7,545 nucleotides of DNA from an uncultured Flavobacteriales bacterium (GCA_913059105.1 CAJXRL010000134.1:1-7545); one strand, 5' to 3'; counted from the first letter of the stretch, positions 1 through 6,290 are shown. Translations and numbers: made by a program. Notes: generated from the sequence alone by a model not told the origin.

Positions 1-55
1 CTATTGACCTATTGACCTATTGACCTATTGACCTATTGACCTATTGACCTATTGA
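1..55. repeat. 8-bp tandem repeat (CTATTGAC), about 6.9 copies
   Basis: Six perfect CTATTGAC units are followed by a seventh lacking its last base, ending four bases before the ATG of the response regulator. The window opens inside the array, so the true copy number may be larger. Because 8 is not a multiple of 3, the TGA in each unit falls in every forward frame in turn, so any upstream reading frame entering the array stops there. The units contain TTG and TTGAC, resembling -33/-35 promoter elements, but no TAnnTTTG is present. The array could vary by slipped-strand mispairing and alter expression of the downstream gene, which is an inference. Short-read assemblers also tend to break at or collapse such arrays. 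Confidence 0.95.
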
Positions 56-58
56 ATT

Positions 59-685
59 ATGATAAAAGTAGCTATCGTCGACGATCACAAATTATTCCGC
101 CAAGGGTTAGGAGTAATGCTTGCCGCAAAAGATACTATTCAGGTAGTTGAGAAGTACGAATCTGCTGTTCAGCTGCTAAAATACGTTCAACATTTGGATG
201 TCGATTTGATATTGATGGATATAGATATGCCCGGGATGGATGGAATTTCTGCAACTACAGAAGTGCTTAAAATAAGACCTGACATTAAGGTGGTTATTTT
301 AAGCATGCACTTAAATAGCGTTAAAATTCAAGAAGCAATAGCCGTTAAAGTTAAAGGGTATTTACTTAAAACATCTAGCGATGTTGAGGTAGCTGAAGCC
401 ATTGAATCTGTGATGAATGGGACTGATTATTTTTCAAAAGAAGCTCAAGCAGAATTAATAGAAAGCTATCGCCGAAAAGATGATCCAGATTACCTGGAAT
501 TAACAAAAAGAGAAATTGATATTTTGCGCTTGGTGTGCGAGGAAATGAATTCTCAAGAAATTGCCGATAAGCTATTCATTAGTAAACATACGGCTGAGAC
601 ACACCGTAGAAACTTGCTCAGTAAAACAGGGTGTAAAAACTCGGTTGGACTAGTGAGGTATGCAATGGACCATGGGTTTATTTAA
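59..685 (+). CDS. NarL/FixJ-family two-component response regulator
   Basis: This is a 208-residue cytoplasmic DNA-binding response regulator. Residues 1-120 form a receiver domain with the acidic pair D8-D9, phosphoacceptor D54 in LMDIDMPGMDG, switch residue S82 and conserved K104. Residues 148-208 form a LuxR/GerE-type helix-turn-helix that starts LTKREIDILRLV and continues with SQEIADKLFIS and a recognition helix around HTAETHRRNLL. The length is typical of the family, and MIKVAIVDDH is the usual N-terminus, which supports the ATG at 59. No Shine-Dalgarno is visible; the start is preceded by the 8-bp array. The partner histidine kinase is not in the window and may lie upstream. Its target genes cannot be inferred. 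The family call is firm, the specific role unknown. Confidence 0.96.
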   Translation: MIKVAIVDDHKLFRQGLGVMLAAKDTIQVVEKYESAVQLLKYVQHLDVDLILMDIDMPGMDGISATTEVLKIRPDIKVVILSMHLNSVKIQEAIAVKVKGYLLKTSSDVEVAEAIESVMNGTDYFSKEAQAELIESYRRKDDPDYLELTKREIDILRLVCEEMNSQEIADKLFISKHTAETHRRNLLSKTGCKNSVGLVRYAMDHGFI

Positions 686-712
686 ACAGACTTCATTTAA
701 ATTCACTTAAAG

Positions 713-730
713 ATACCTATTTATAGGTAT
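713..730 (+). other. Short inverted repeat downstream of the response regulator
   Basis: ATACCTA (713-719) and TAGGTAT (724-730) are perfect complements around TTTA. The hairpin lies 28 bases after the response regulator stop. No T-run follows, so it is not a convincing intrinsic terminator by itself. It could act as a transcript-end stabiliser or a protein-binding palindrome, but nothing decides this. Confidence 0.5.
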
Positions 731-740
731 TGCAGAACCC

Positions 741-834
741 TTTGTGTCTCATGACCTTTATATTATAATATTTTGTGAGTTACACATTGAGGTCATGGAT
801 CGTTCTTTAGATATTCAGCTTACCATGACACAAA
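741..834. other. Interlocking inverted repeats, possible structured RNA
   Basis: Three related segments can pair in alternative ways. TTTGTGTC (741-748) complements GACACAAA (827-834). CATGACCT (750-757) complements AGGTCATG (790-797). GTCATGG (792-798) also complements CCATGAC (823-829). The second pairing nests inside the first, while the third competes with both. A palindrome, TATTATAATA, sits at 761-770 in the loop. The set ends two bases before the terminator at 837. There is no obvious open reading frame and no good TAnnTTTG promoter, so a small RNA or regulated 3' end is only a possibility. Confidence 0.45.
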
Positions 835-836
835 TG

Positions 837-872
837 AAAGCCCCGATTGTTATAACAATTGGGGCTTTTTGC
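837..872 (+). terminator. Intrinsic terminator in the convergent gap
   Basis: AAAGCCCCGATTGTTA (837-852) pairs with TAACAATTGGGGCTTT (853-868), 16 positions with a single G-T wobble, followed by further T residues on +. It can end transcription arriving from the response regulator side. On the minus strand the same stem follows the flavin reductase stop, but the T-tract there (CTTTCATTTG) is weak, so two-way action is plausible but less certain. Confidence 0.85.
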
Positions 873-898
873 TTATTTCTATCTAGGAAAGATTCAAT

Positions 899-1729
899 TT
901 AACTAATAAGTTTAATCCAAGCCTCCTCAATTTTCGCATCTTTTAAAAGCTCATGAGCTTTTAATTGTTTGTCTTCCCAATTTGCTGAAAAGCTTTTTGA
1001 ATCTACAACTGGTAACACTTCAACATTTCCCAACATTCCCAAATCATTTCCGGTTAAAATAGAGCTATTCTTAATAGGGTTAGGTAAAGCGTCTACTCCA
1101 ATTCCTTTTTGACGTATTGGTTTTGGCACTTCAAATAATGCATCGCCACTGGCTCGCACGTACGAATCGCCTCCCATTCTTCCAACCAAATCAATTTTGT
1201 TTTGGTCAATCGTTCCTTCTTCGTTCAATATGGCATCGTCAATGTGAATCAACTTTACCTCACAAATTACCAAGTTTCCGGCTCCGCCTTCATTGCCTAA
1301 TTCTACAACTTCTTTTACAATGCACTCCATTTGCACCGGCGATTCTTTAACTCTAAAAGGACGTACCATTTCCGATTCAATGGGAGTCAAACCCGCTTTC
1401 ACAAACTCGTCTACTTCTGGTCCATAGGCTGTGCTTGAAAGACTCATCTGTTGCACAATAGGGTAGTTTACAATATTAATAACACATTCCGCAACCTCTT
1501 TTACATTATTATAGGTGTCTTTCTGTGTATTTGTTCGACCACTCTTTGCAGGGGAAAAAATAGCAATGGGAGGATTCGCACTAAAAACATTGAAAAAGCT
1601 AAATGGACTTAGATTTCTGTTGCCGTCTTTATCTATGGTACTTGCAAAGGCAATTGGTCTTGGGCCTACAGAACCTAGCAATGTATTGTGCAATTTACCT
1701 AAGGAGACGTCTTTTGGATTAATTTTCAT
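899..1729 (-). CDS. Flavin reductase-like, FMN-binding split-barrel protein
   Basis: This is a 276-residue soluble protein with no signal peptide or membrane segment. Residues 15-195 match the flavin reductase-like domain (DIM6/NTAB, flavoredoxin-type). GSVGPRPIAFAST (19-31) is followed by NLSPFSFFNVFSANPPIAIFSP (39-60), the typical FMN-phosphate-binding strand-turn region, then SGRTNTQKDTYNN (63-75). GRMGGDSYVR (183-192) is also characteristic of flavoredoxin-like members. The family binds FMN and works in flavin reduction or electron transfer; the substrate here cannot be read from sequence. The C-terminal 70 residues are family-specific. The ATG at 1729 gives the usual MKINPKDV-type N-terminus and there is no Shine-Dalgarno. 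It is convergent with the response regulator and divergent from the SRP RNA, so it is probably a single-gene unit. Confidence 0.92.
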   Translation of the reverse strand: MKINPKDVSLGKLHNTLLGSVGPRPIAFASTIDKDGNRNLSPFSFFNVFSANPPIAIFSPAKSGRTNTQKDTYNNVKEVAECVINIVNYPIVQQMSLSSTAYGPEVDEFVKAGLTPIESEMVRPFRVKESPVQMECIVKEVVELGNEGGAGNLVICEVKLIHIDDAILNEEGTIDQNKIDLVGRMGGDSYVRASGDALFEVPKPIRQKGIGVDALPNPIKNSSILTGNDLGMLGNVEVLPVVDSKSFSANWEDKQLKAHELLKDAKIEEAWIKLIS

Positions 1730-1813
1730 GTTAACATATTTGAAATCGCAATTTACTAAGGACTAACTAATATTCTGGTTGCATAAGATTAGTAATTGTA
1801 AAATCAAACCAAC

Positions 1814-1821
1814 TTCTTTTG
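1814..1821 (+). promoter_or_regulatory. Possible -7 element for the SRP RNA
   Basis: TTCTTTTG matches the Bacteroidota -7 consensus TAnnTTTG at all but one fixed position. It lies about five bases before the AT-rich start of the SRP-like RNA. A TTG is present upstream (about 1796-1798), but the 15-base spacing is shorter than expected for the -33 box. The call is weak and rests mainly on position. Confidence 0.35.
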
Positions 1822-1825
1822 TTTA

Positions 1826-1874
1826 ATAGCGCCATGCCAGTGTTAGGAAGGAAGCGGTTTCGCCTCTTTTTTCT
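1826..1874 (+). ncRNA. ffs: Probable small signal recognition particle RNA (4.5S-like)
   Basis: AGGAAGGAAGCGG at 1845-1857 matches the most conserved part of bacterial SRP RNA, where the E. coli tip reads CCGGAAGGAAGCAG. A GGAA tetraloop (1846-1849) is closed by TTA/GGA. Beyond it lies an internal loop with AGC on the 3' side, and CC (1837-1838) can pair with GG (1856-1857). This helix tip binds the M domain of Ffh in the co-translational membrane-targeting particle. An outer stem may use GCG (1829-1831) with CGC (1861-1863). A run of T follows at 1867-1872. Family members usually have about 100 nt, so this core is short and the ends are approximate. The location just before a tRNA and trigger factor suits the call. 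Distantly related structured RNAs are an alternative. Confidence 0.62.
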
Positions 1875-1933
1875 CTTCTGTTAAAGCCAAAATATTTTAG
1901 CAGTTACTTTAGCCTATTTCTTAGATTTTTTAC

Positions 1934-1941
1934 TACTTTTG
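1934..1941 (+). promoter_or_regulatory. -7 promoter element (TACTTTTG) for tRNA-Leu
   Basis: TACTTTTG is a perfect match to the Bacteroidota sigma-A -7 consensus TAnnTTTG. Transcription would start near 1948, leaving about 34 bases of leader before the mature tRNA. I do not see a clean TTG about 19 bases upstream, so the -33 box is weak or absent. Confidence 0.55.
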
Positions 1942-1981
1942 TACTCCAATTTTATTGGGAAGTTCTTGCATAGAATTTAAT

Positions 1982-2066
1982 GCGGATGTGATGAAATTGG
2001 TAGACATGCTAGACTTAGGATCTAGTGCCGCAAGGTTTGTGGGTTCGAGTCCCTCCATCCGCACCA
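1982..2066 (+). tRNA. tRNA-Leu, anticodon UAG, CCA encoded
   Basis: This is a class II tRNA of 85 nt. The acceptor stem is GCGGATG (1982-1988) with CATCCGC (2056-2062), followed by discriminator A and an encoded CCA (2064-2066). The D arm has ATG/CAT with AAATTGGTAGA in the loop. The anticodon stem is CTAGA/TCTAG around CTTAGGA, giving anticodon TAG at 2016-2018, which reads CUN leucine codons. The long variable arm (2026-2038) forms a short GCC/GGT stem around GCAA, as expected for leucine. The T arm has TTCGAGT in the loop. One oddity is that T-stem strands GTGGG and CCCTC leave a T-T mismatch at the second pair (2040 with 2054). Confidence 0.97.
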
Positions 2067-2070
2067 TTTT

Positions 2071-2106
2071 AATGGCGTAAGGCTTCTGTTTTACGCCATT
2101 TTTTTT
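2071..2106 (+). terminator. Intrinsic terminator after tRNA-Leu
   Basis: AATGGCGTAA (2071-2080) is a perfect complement of TTACGCCATT (2091-2100) around a 10-base loop, followed directly by a T-run to 2106. It starts four bases after the encoded CCA, so it ends the tRNA transcript and separates it from tig. Confidence 0.93.
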
Positions 2107-2130
2107 ACAACTTTTTCTCAACGAAGTTGT
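2107..2130 (+). other. Inverted repeat in the tig upstream region
   Basis: ACAACTT (2107-2113) and AAGTTGT (2124-2130) are perfect complements around a 10-base spacer, 38 bases before the trigger factor start. No T-run follows it immediately. It could be a 5' leader hairpin or an operator; no clear TAnnTTTG promoter was found between it and the ATG. Confidence 0.4.
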
Positions 2131-2167
2131 ACCTATATTAAAATTTTTTCGAAAAGATTTATTTAAC

Positions 2168-3526
2168 ATGGAAGTAGTTAAAAAAGATATTGATAAGCTT
2201 AACGCTGAGATTACTATCAACATTAAAGAAGCTGATTACAAAGAAAGCATAGAATCTGCTTTAAGACGACACCGCAAGCAAACCAACTTACCTGGATTTA
2301 GAAAAGGTATGGTGCCAATGGGCGTGGTTAAAAAAATGGTTGGAACAAATTTGCTAGTAGATGAGATTAATAAGACACTTTCTGATAATTTGCACAAGTT
2401 CATTAGCGAGAACAAATTAGATGTTCTTGGAAATCCTCTTCCTAAAAAGGAAGATGCTAATGCAATTGATTGGGAAAATCAAAAGGACTTTTCTTTTACT
2501 TATGAAATTGGTTTAGCACCAGAAGTGAAAATTGAAATTACCGAGAAAGATAAGTTCGAGAAATTGAAGATTAAGGCAAATCAGAAAATGATCGACGAAC
2601 AAATTACTGAAATTGCAAAGCGATACGGTAAAATGGGCGAAGCTGAAAAGTCTGAAGAAGAAGACATGCTTTTCGGAAAATGGGAAGAGTTAGACGGAAA
2701 AACGGTTAAAGAAGGGGGTATCTCAAATGAAACCGTTGTAAACATTCGCACCGTAAACGATAAGAAGAACCAAAAGAAATTTATTGGCAATGTTGTTGGA
2801 GATGTTGTAAAGGTAAAGCCGCAAGATATAGCTGATGCTAAATATGTAGCAGCTTGGTTAGGAATTGACGAGCAATACATTCAAGACCAAACTTCAGAAT
2901 TTCAGTATACCATTTCTAAAATCAACAGAATGGAAGCGGCTGAATTGAATCAAGAGTTTTTCGATAAAATTTATGGTAAGGATACTGTGAAGTCGAAAGA
3001 AGAGATGGAAGGTAAGTTGAGAGCAGAAATGGAGAAATCTTTTGCTCAAAACTCTGAACAATTGTTTGAAAGAGAAGTTCAGGACTATTTAATTAAGAAA
3101 GCAAAGTTGGAATTACCGGATACTTTCATGAAAAAGTGGTTAATGAACGCTAACGAAAAGCCAATTACCAAAGAGCAAATTGATTCTGAATACGAGCAAT
3201 ATGCTCTAGGATTAAAATGGCAATTGATTGAAAATAAGTTAATCAAAGATAATAAAATTGAGGTAACAAAAGAAGAAGTTGTAGCTCACACAAAAGGATT
3301 AATCGCGCAGCAGTTATCTGGAATGGGTGGTAACATGATGGAAGATGCCGAGATGGAAGAAACTGCAAATCGAGTTTTAGAGAACCAAGAGGAAGCAAAA
3401 CGATTATACGAGCAGTTGTATGCAACTAAATTGAGAGAGTTTTATAACGCTACAGCAAAAATCAAAGAGAAGGAAGTTTCTTATGACGATTTCGTTAAAT
3501 TAGCTGAGAAAAAGAGAACTAAATAA
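2168..3526 (+). CDS. tig: Trigger factor, ribosome-bound chaperone
   Basis: This 452-residue protein binds nascent chains at the ribosome exit tunnel. The N-terminal ribosome-binding domain carries the signature GFRKGMVP at 43-50, matching the E. coli GFRKGKVP loop that contacts ribosomal protein L23. Residues from about 155 to 255 occupy the position of the FKBP-type PPIase domain but are hard to match to it, and the usual glycine-rich PPIase segments are not evident. The rest is the charged helical C-terminal chaperone domain, ending in a lysine-rich tail. The length is slightly above the E. coli 432. The ATG at 2168 gives the expected MEVVKKDIDKLNAEITI start. It is followed after 8 bp by clpP and is probably co-transcribed with it. 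Confidence 0.95.
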   Translation: MEVVKKDIDKLNAEITINIKEADYKESIESALRRHRKQTNLPGFRKGMVPMGVVKKMVGTNLLVDEINKTLSDNLHKFISENKLDVLGNPLPKKEDANAIDWENQKDFSFTYEIGLAPEVKIEITEKDKFEKLKIKANQKMIDEQITEIAKRYGKMGEAEKSEEEDMLFGKWEELDGKTVKEGGISNETVVNIRTVNDKKNQKKFIGNVVGDVVKVKPQDIADAKYVAAWLGIDEQYIQDQTSEFQYTISKINRMEAAELNQEFFDKIYGKDTVKSKEEMEGKLRAEMEKSFAQNSEQLFEREVQDYLIKKAKLELPDTFMKKWLMNANEKPITKEQIDSEYEQYALGLKWQLIENKLIKDNKIEVTKEEVVAHTKGLIAQQLSGMGGNMMEDAEMEETANRVLENQEEAKRLYEQLYATKLREFYNATAKIKEKEVSYDDFVKLAEKKRTK

Positions 3527-3534
3527 TAAAAAGT

Positions 3535-4197
3535 ATGGACTTCGGAAAAGAATTTAAAAGTTACGCTACCAAGCATGCAGGCATAAATAGCATGCATGTA
3601 GATAGTTATTTAGAAGCGTCAATGACTCCTTATATTATTGAGGAAAGATCGTTGAACGTAGCACAAATGGATGTGTTTTCTAGATTGATGATGGATAGAA
3701 TCATCTTTTTAGGAACAGGAATTAACGACCAAGTAGCAAATATCATTCAAGCGCAATTGTTGTTTTTAGAATCTGCTGATGCCAAAAAAGACATTCAAAT
3801 TTATTTGAATTCTCCTGGTGGTTCTGTTTATGCAGGATTGGGTATTTACGATACGATGCAGTACATTGCTCCAGACGTGGCAACAATTTGTACAGGGATG
3901 GCTGCTTCCATGGGAGCTGTTTTATTGTGCGCAGGGGCCGATGGTAAAAGAACCGCTCTTCCACATGCAAGGGTAATGATTCACCAACCAATGGCAGGAA
4001 CTCAAGGGCAAGCTTCAGATATGGAGATTGCTGTTAAAGAGGTTCTTAAAATGAAAAAAGAGTTATACGACATTATTTCAAACCATTCTAAAACTCCTTT
4101 TGAAAAGGTTCAAGAAGATTCTGATAGAGATTATTGGATGTCTTCAGCTGAAGCAAAAGAGTACGGAATGATTGACGAAGTGTTGGCTAGAAAATAA
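3535..4197 (+). CDS. clpP: ATP-dependent Clp protease proteolytic subunit ClpP
   Basis: This 220-residue serine peptidase of family S14 forms the double-heptameric chamber that degrades proteins unfolded by ClpX or ClpA/C. The catalytic triad is visible: S125 in GMAASMG, H150 in ARVMIHQP, and D199 in DSDRDYW. The Ser-His and His-Asp spacings (25 and 49) equal those of E. coli. LNSPGGSVYAG (91-101) is the oxyanion and substrate-strand region. About 30 N-terminal residues precede the conserved TPYIIEERS and probably form a processed propeptide, as in E. coli. A second in-frame ATG encodes M20; the first is preferred because MDFGKEFKSYATKH resembles flavobacterial homologues. It lies 8 bp after tig, with a terminator after it. 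Confidence 0.97.
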   Translation: MDFGKEFKSYATKHAGINSMHVDSYLEASMTPYIIEERSLNVAQMDVFSRLMMDRIIFLGTGINDQVANIIQAQLLFLESADAKKDIQIYLNSPGGSVYAGLGIYDTMQYIAPDVATICTGMAASMGAVLLCAGADGKRTALPHARVMIHQPMAGTQGQASDMEIAVKEVLKMKKELYDIISNHSKTPFEKVQEDSDRDYWMSSAEAKEYGMIDEVLARK

Positions 4198-4217
4198 ATC
4201 TCATAAAATCACGTAAT

Positions 4218-4255
4218 TTAGCCCTGTCCCGTTTTTCGAGACGGGGCTAATTTTT
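4218..4255 (+). terminator. Intrinsic terminator between clpP and clpX
   Basis: TTAGCCCTGTC (4218-4228) pairs with GACGGGGCTAA (4240-4250) with one T-G wobble, followed by five T residues (4251-4255). It starts 20 bases after the clpP stop and ends 16 bases before the clpX ATG. It would end most tig-clpP transcripts, so clpX needs read-through or a promoter overlapping this short gap. Confidence 0.85.
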
Positions 4256-4271
4256 GTACAGAAATTAGGGT

Positions 4272-5504
4272 ATGAGCGAAAAAAATAAAATCCACTGTTC
4301 ATTTTGTGGAAGAGATAAAAAAGACACTAATGTCTTAATTGCAGGTATTACAGGTCATATTTGTGACAACTGTATTGTGCAAGCTGGTGAAATTGTTAAG
4401 GAAGAAATTAAACCAGTTGCCAAAGATTTAAACATCACGATTCACAAACCTGCTGAAATCAAGAAGCATTTAGATGAATACGTAATTGGACAAGAGGATG
4501 CCAAGAAGGTGCTTTCTGTGGCTGTGTACAACCATTATAAAAGGGTTATAAAAGGTGCTTCGATTAAAGATATTGAATTGGAGAAATCCAACATCATGTT
4601 GGTTGGAGAAACTGGAAGTGGTAAAACACTTTTGGCAAAGACTATTGCTCGGTTATTAGATGTTCCTTTTTGCATTGCTGATGCTACCGTGCTTACTGAA
4701 GCTGGTTACGTTGGAGAAGATGTAGAGAGCATCTTATCGCGTTTGTTACAGGCAGCAGATTACGATGTGGCAAAAGCGGAAATGGGAATTGTTTTTATTG
4801 ACGAGATTGATAAAATCGCTCGAAAAGGAGATAATCCATCTATTACTAGAGATGTTTCCGGAGAAGGTGTTCAACAGGCTTTATTGAAATTATTGGAGGG
4901 TTCTCCGGTTAACGTTCCGCCGCAAGGAGGAAGAAAGCATCCAGAGCAGAAGCTAGTTTCAATCAACACTCAAAACATACTTTTCATTTGTGGAGGAGCA
5001 TTCTCGGGAATTGAAAAAGTAATTGGAAAACGATTAAATTCAAATGCTTTAGGATTTAAGGCCAAGACTGAATTAGAGGTAATTGAAAAAGAAGATTTCT
5101 TGCGATATGTCATTCCTTCTGACATTCGTTCTTTTGGGTTAATTCCTGAATTAATAGGCCGTATTCCAGTGGTTACGTACTTAGAACCATTAAGTGCAGA
5201 AGCATTGAATAGAATTTTGACAGAACCGAAAAACGCCATTTTAAAGCAATACATCAAGTTGTTTGAAATGGATGGGTTTGAATTGAAATTTGATAAAGAA
5301 GTATTGGATTATATTGTTGAGAAAGCCATTTTATACAAATTAGGGGCAAGAGGATTGCGGTCAATCTGTGAAGCCATTTTGATAGACCACATGTTCAACA
5401 TGCCTACAGATACTACTTCAACTGACAAGGAAATACGGATAGATTTAAAATACGCTAAGCAACGTTTTGATAAGTCTGCTTTCAAGCAATTGAAAGTAGC
5501 TTAG
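4272..5504 (+). CDS. clpX: ATP-dependent Clp protease ATP-binding subunit ClpX
   Basis: This is a 410-residue hexameric AAA+ unfoldase that recognises, unfolds and feeds substrates to ClpP. The N-terminal zinc-binding domain has C9-x2-C12 and C31-x2-C34. The AAA+ module has Walker A GETGSGKT (112-119), Walker B IVFIDEID (173-180), pore loop GYVG (145-148), an arginine finger in ELIGRIPV (R297), and sensor 2 in GARGLR (358-363). The ClpP-binding loop usually reads IGF; here LGF at 260-262 fills that position, which matches the family pattern of an aliphatic residue followed by GF. No key residue is missing. The ATG at 4272 gives the standard start. It follows clpP by 74 bp containing a terminator. 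Confidence 0.98.
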   Translation: MSEKNKIHCSFCGRDKKDTNVLIAGITGHICDNCIVQAGEIVKEEIKPVAKDLNITIHKPAEIKKHLDEYVIGQEDAKKVLSVAVYNHYKRVIKGASIKDIELEKSNIMLVGETGSGKTLLAKTIARLLDVPFCIADATVLTEAGYVGEDVESILSRLLQAADYDVAKAEMGIVFIDEIDKIARKGDNPSITRDVSGEGVQQALLKLLEGSPVNVPPQGGRKHPEQKLVSINTQNILFICGGAFSGIEKVIGKRLNSNALGFKAKTELEVIEKEDFLRYVIPSDIRSFGLIPELIGRIPVVTYLEPLSAEALNRILTEPKNAILKQYIKLFEMDGFELKFDKEVLDYIVEKAILYKLGARGLRSICEAILIDHMFNMPTDTTSTDKEIRIDLKYAKQRFDKSAFKQLKVA

Positions 5505-5523
5505 AATTTAAAGTTAAAAACTT

Positions 5524-5562
5524 AAAAAAACGCCATTTCGAAAATTCGAGATGGCGTTTTTT
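5524..5562. terminator. Bidirectional intrinsic terminator between clpX and folA
   Basis: CGCCATTTCGAA (5531-5542) pairs with TTCGAGATGGCG (5545-5556), with one T-G wobble near the middle and a small A-rich loop. A run of A precedes the stem (5524-5530) and a run of T follows it (5557-5562), so the same hairpin has a T-tract on both strands. It can end clpX transcription on + and thyA-folA transcription on -. Confidence 0.92.
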
Positions 5563-5615
5563 ATTAATAATTTGCCTTGCATTTTGGTGTCAAATACTTC
5601 ACGATGAGCAGTTTG

Positions 5616-5631
5616 TCCGTTACCCGACGGA
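5616..5631. repeat. Small inverted repeat in the clpX-folA gap
   Basis: TCCGT (5616-5620) and ACGGA (5627-5631) are complements around TACCCG. It lies in the gap between the convergent clpX and folA genes, just before the interspersed-repeat copy. No T-run follows it. Confidence 0.4.
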
Positions 5632-5638
5632 GATAGTT

Positions 5639-5668
5639 TACACTGAACCTTTGTCGAATTATAGTGTA
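5639..5668. repeat. Interspersed repeat copy downstream of folA
   Basis: CACTGAACCTTTGTCGAA (5641-5658), read on the minus strand, gives TTCGAC, a short spacer, TTCAG and TG. This is the same layout as the repeats between folA and thyA. Its outer ends TACACT (5639-5644) and AGTGTA (5663-5668) also pair, giving a hairpin. It lies 14 bases beyond the folA stop. Palindromic repeats of this TTCGAC..CTCAG type are, as I recall, common between genes in Bacteroidota. Confidence 0.55.
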
Positions 5669-5681
5669 GATAAGTTATATG

Positions 5682-6182
5682 CTAAACAATCTTTGTTCTT
5701 TCAAACGTCTGAAAGGTAAAACTGTAATTGTGCCTTTCATCTTTATTGTGGAACTCTTCCGATATCAATTCCCAAACGGCGGGGTCTAATTCTGGAAAGT
5801 ACACATCACCTTCAATTTCTGAATGCACTCTAGTGATGTAAATTCGGTCTGCAAGTTGCATGCATTGGCGATAAATTTCGCCACCCCCAATGACCATTAA
5901 TTCTGTTTCGCCGCTTTCTTTTGCAAATTCAATTGCCTTTTTTAGGTCAAAGAATATTTCAGCACCTTCAAATTTATATTTCTGATCTCTGGTCAACAAA
6001 ATATTGGTTCTGTTTGGGAGCAGTCTGCCAAAGGATTCTAAGTTTTTACGTCCCATTAATATACAATGCCCCTTTGTGGTTTTTACAAAGTGCTTCATGT
6101 CATCGGGTAATTTCCAAGGCAAATCATTGTCTCTGCCAATTACGTTATTTTCTGATGCTGCTACGATGAGTGATACTTCCAT
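5682..6182 (-). CDS. folA: Dihydrofolate reductase
   Basis: This 166-residue cytoplasmic enzyme reduces dihydrofolate to tetrahydrofolate with NADPH. Visible family marks are SLIVAASENNVIG (4-16), DLPWKLPDDMKHF (20-32) with the catalytic acid at D28 by alignment to E. coli D27, the nucleotide-binding MGRKNLESFGRLLPNRTN (43-60), and the cofactor glycine motif VIGGGEIY (97-104). The length is close to the E. coli 159. Compared with the E. coli GRHTWES segment, the residues after GR are KNLES, so the position equivalent to T46 is asparagine; I cannot say whether this affects activity or inhibitor binding. It is downstream of thyA on the same strand, with a 176-bp gap full of repeats. The ATG at 6182 is the family start. 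Confidence 0.97.
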   Translation of the reverse strand: MEVSLIVAASENNVIGRDNDLPWKLPDDMKHFVKTTKGHCILMGRKNLESFGRLLPNRTNILLTRDQKYKFEGAEIFFDLKKAIEFAKESGETELMVIGGGEIYRQCMQLADRIYITRVHSEIEGDVYFPELDPAVWELISEEFHNKDERHNYSFTFQTFERTKIV

Positions 6183-6198
6183 TTTTTCTTTGTCTAGA

Positions 6199-6241
6199 CT
6201 TCGACTCTGCTCAGCCTGACAACGGTTGAGCTTCGATCGAA
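6199..6241. repeat. Interspersed palindromic repeat, first unit in the thyA-folA gap
   Basis: CTTCGACTCTGCTCAGCCTGACA starts at 6199. TTCGA (6200-6204) pairs with TCGAA (6237-6241) and GCTCA (6209-6213) pairs with TGAGC (6227-6231), leaving an imperfect centre. It sits 17 bases upstream of the folA start on the minus strand, so it would be a hairpin in the folA leader if transcription begins further upstream. Confidence 0.7.
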
Positions 6242-6290
6242 TATTGGTATTTGAAATTTAATCAATCAAACTGTTATTCTGTCTACAATT

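Noticed and set aside
1..55. CRISPR array
   Set aside because: The units are only 8 bp and directly contiguous, with no spacers and no cas genes nearby.
686..898. Riboswitch of a known class
   Set aside because: The stems are clear, but I recognise no conserved ligand-binding core, and no gene on the + strand follows.
1933..2223. 96-codon minus-strand reading frame across the tRNA-Leu and the start of tig
   Set aside because: It overlaps a clear tRNA, a terminator and the tig start, and its translation has no family resemblance.
2581..2880. 99-codon minus-strand frame inside tig
   Set aside because: It is antisense to a well-supported gene and its serine- and phenylalanine-rich composition is that of a shadow frame.
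4970..5257. 95-codon minus-strand frame inside clpX
   Set aside because: It lies wholly within the conserved AAA+ coding region on the opposite strand and shows no recognisable motif.
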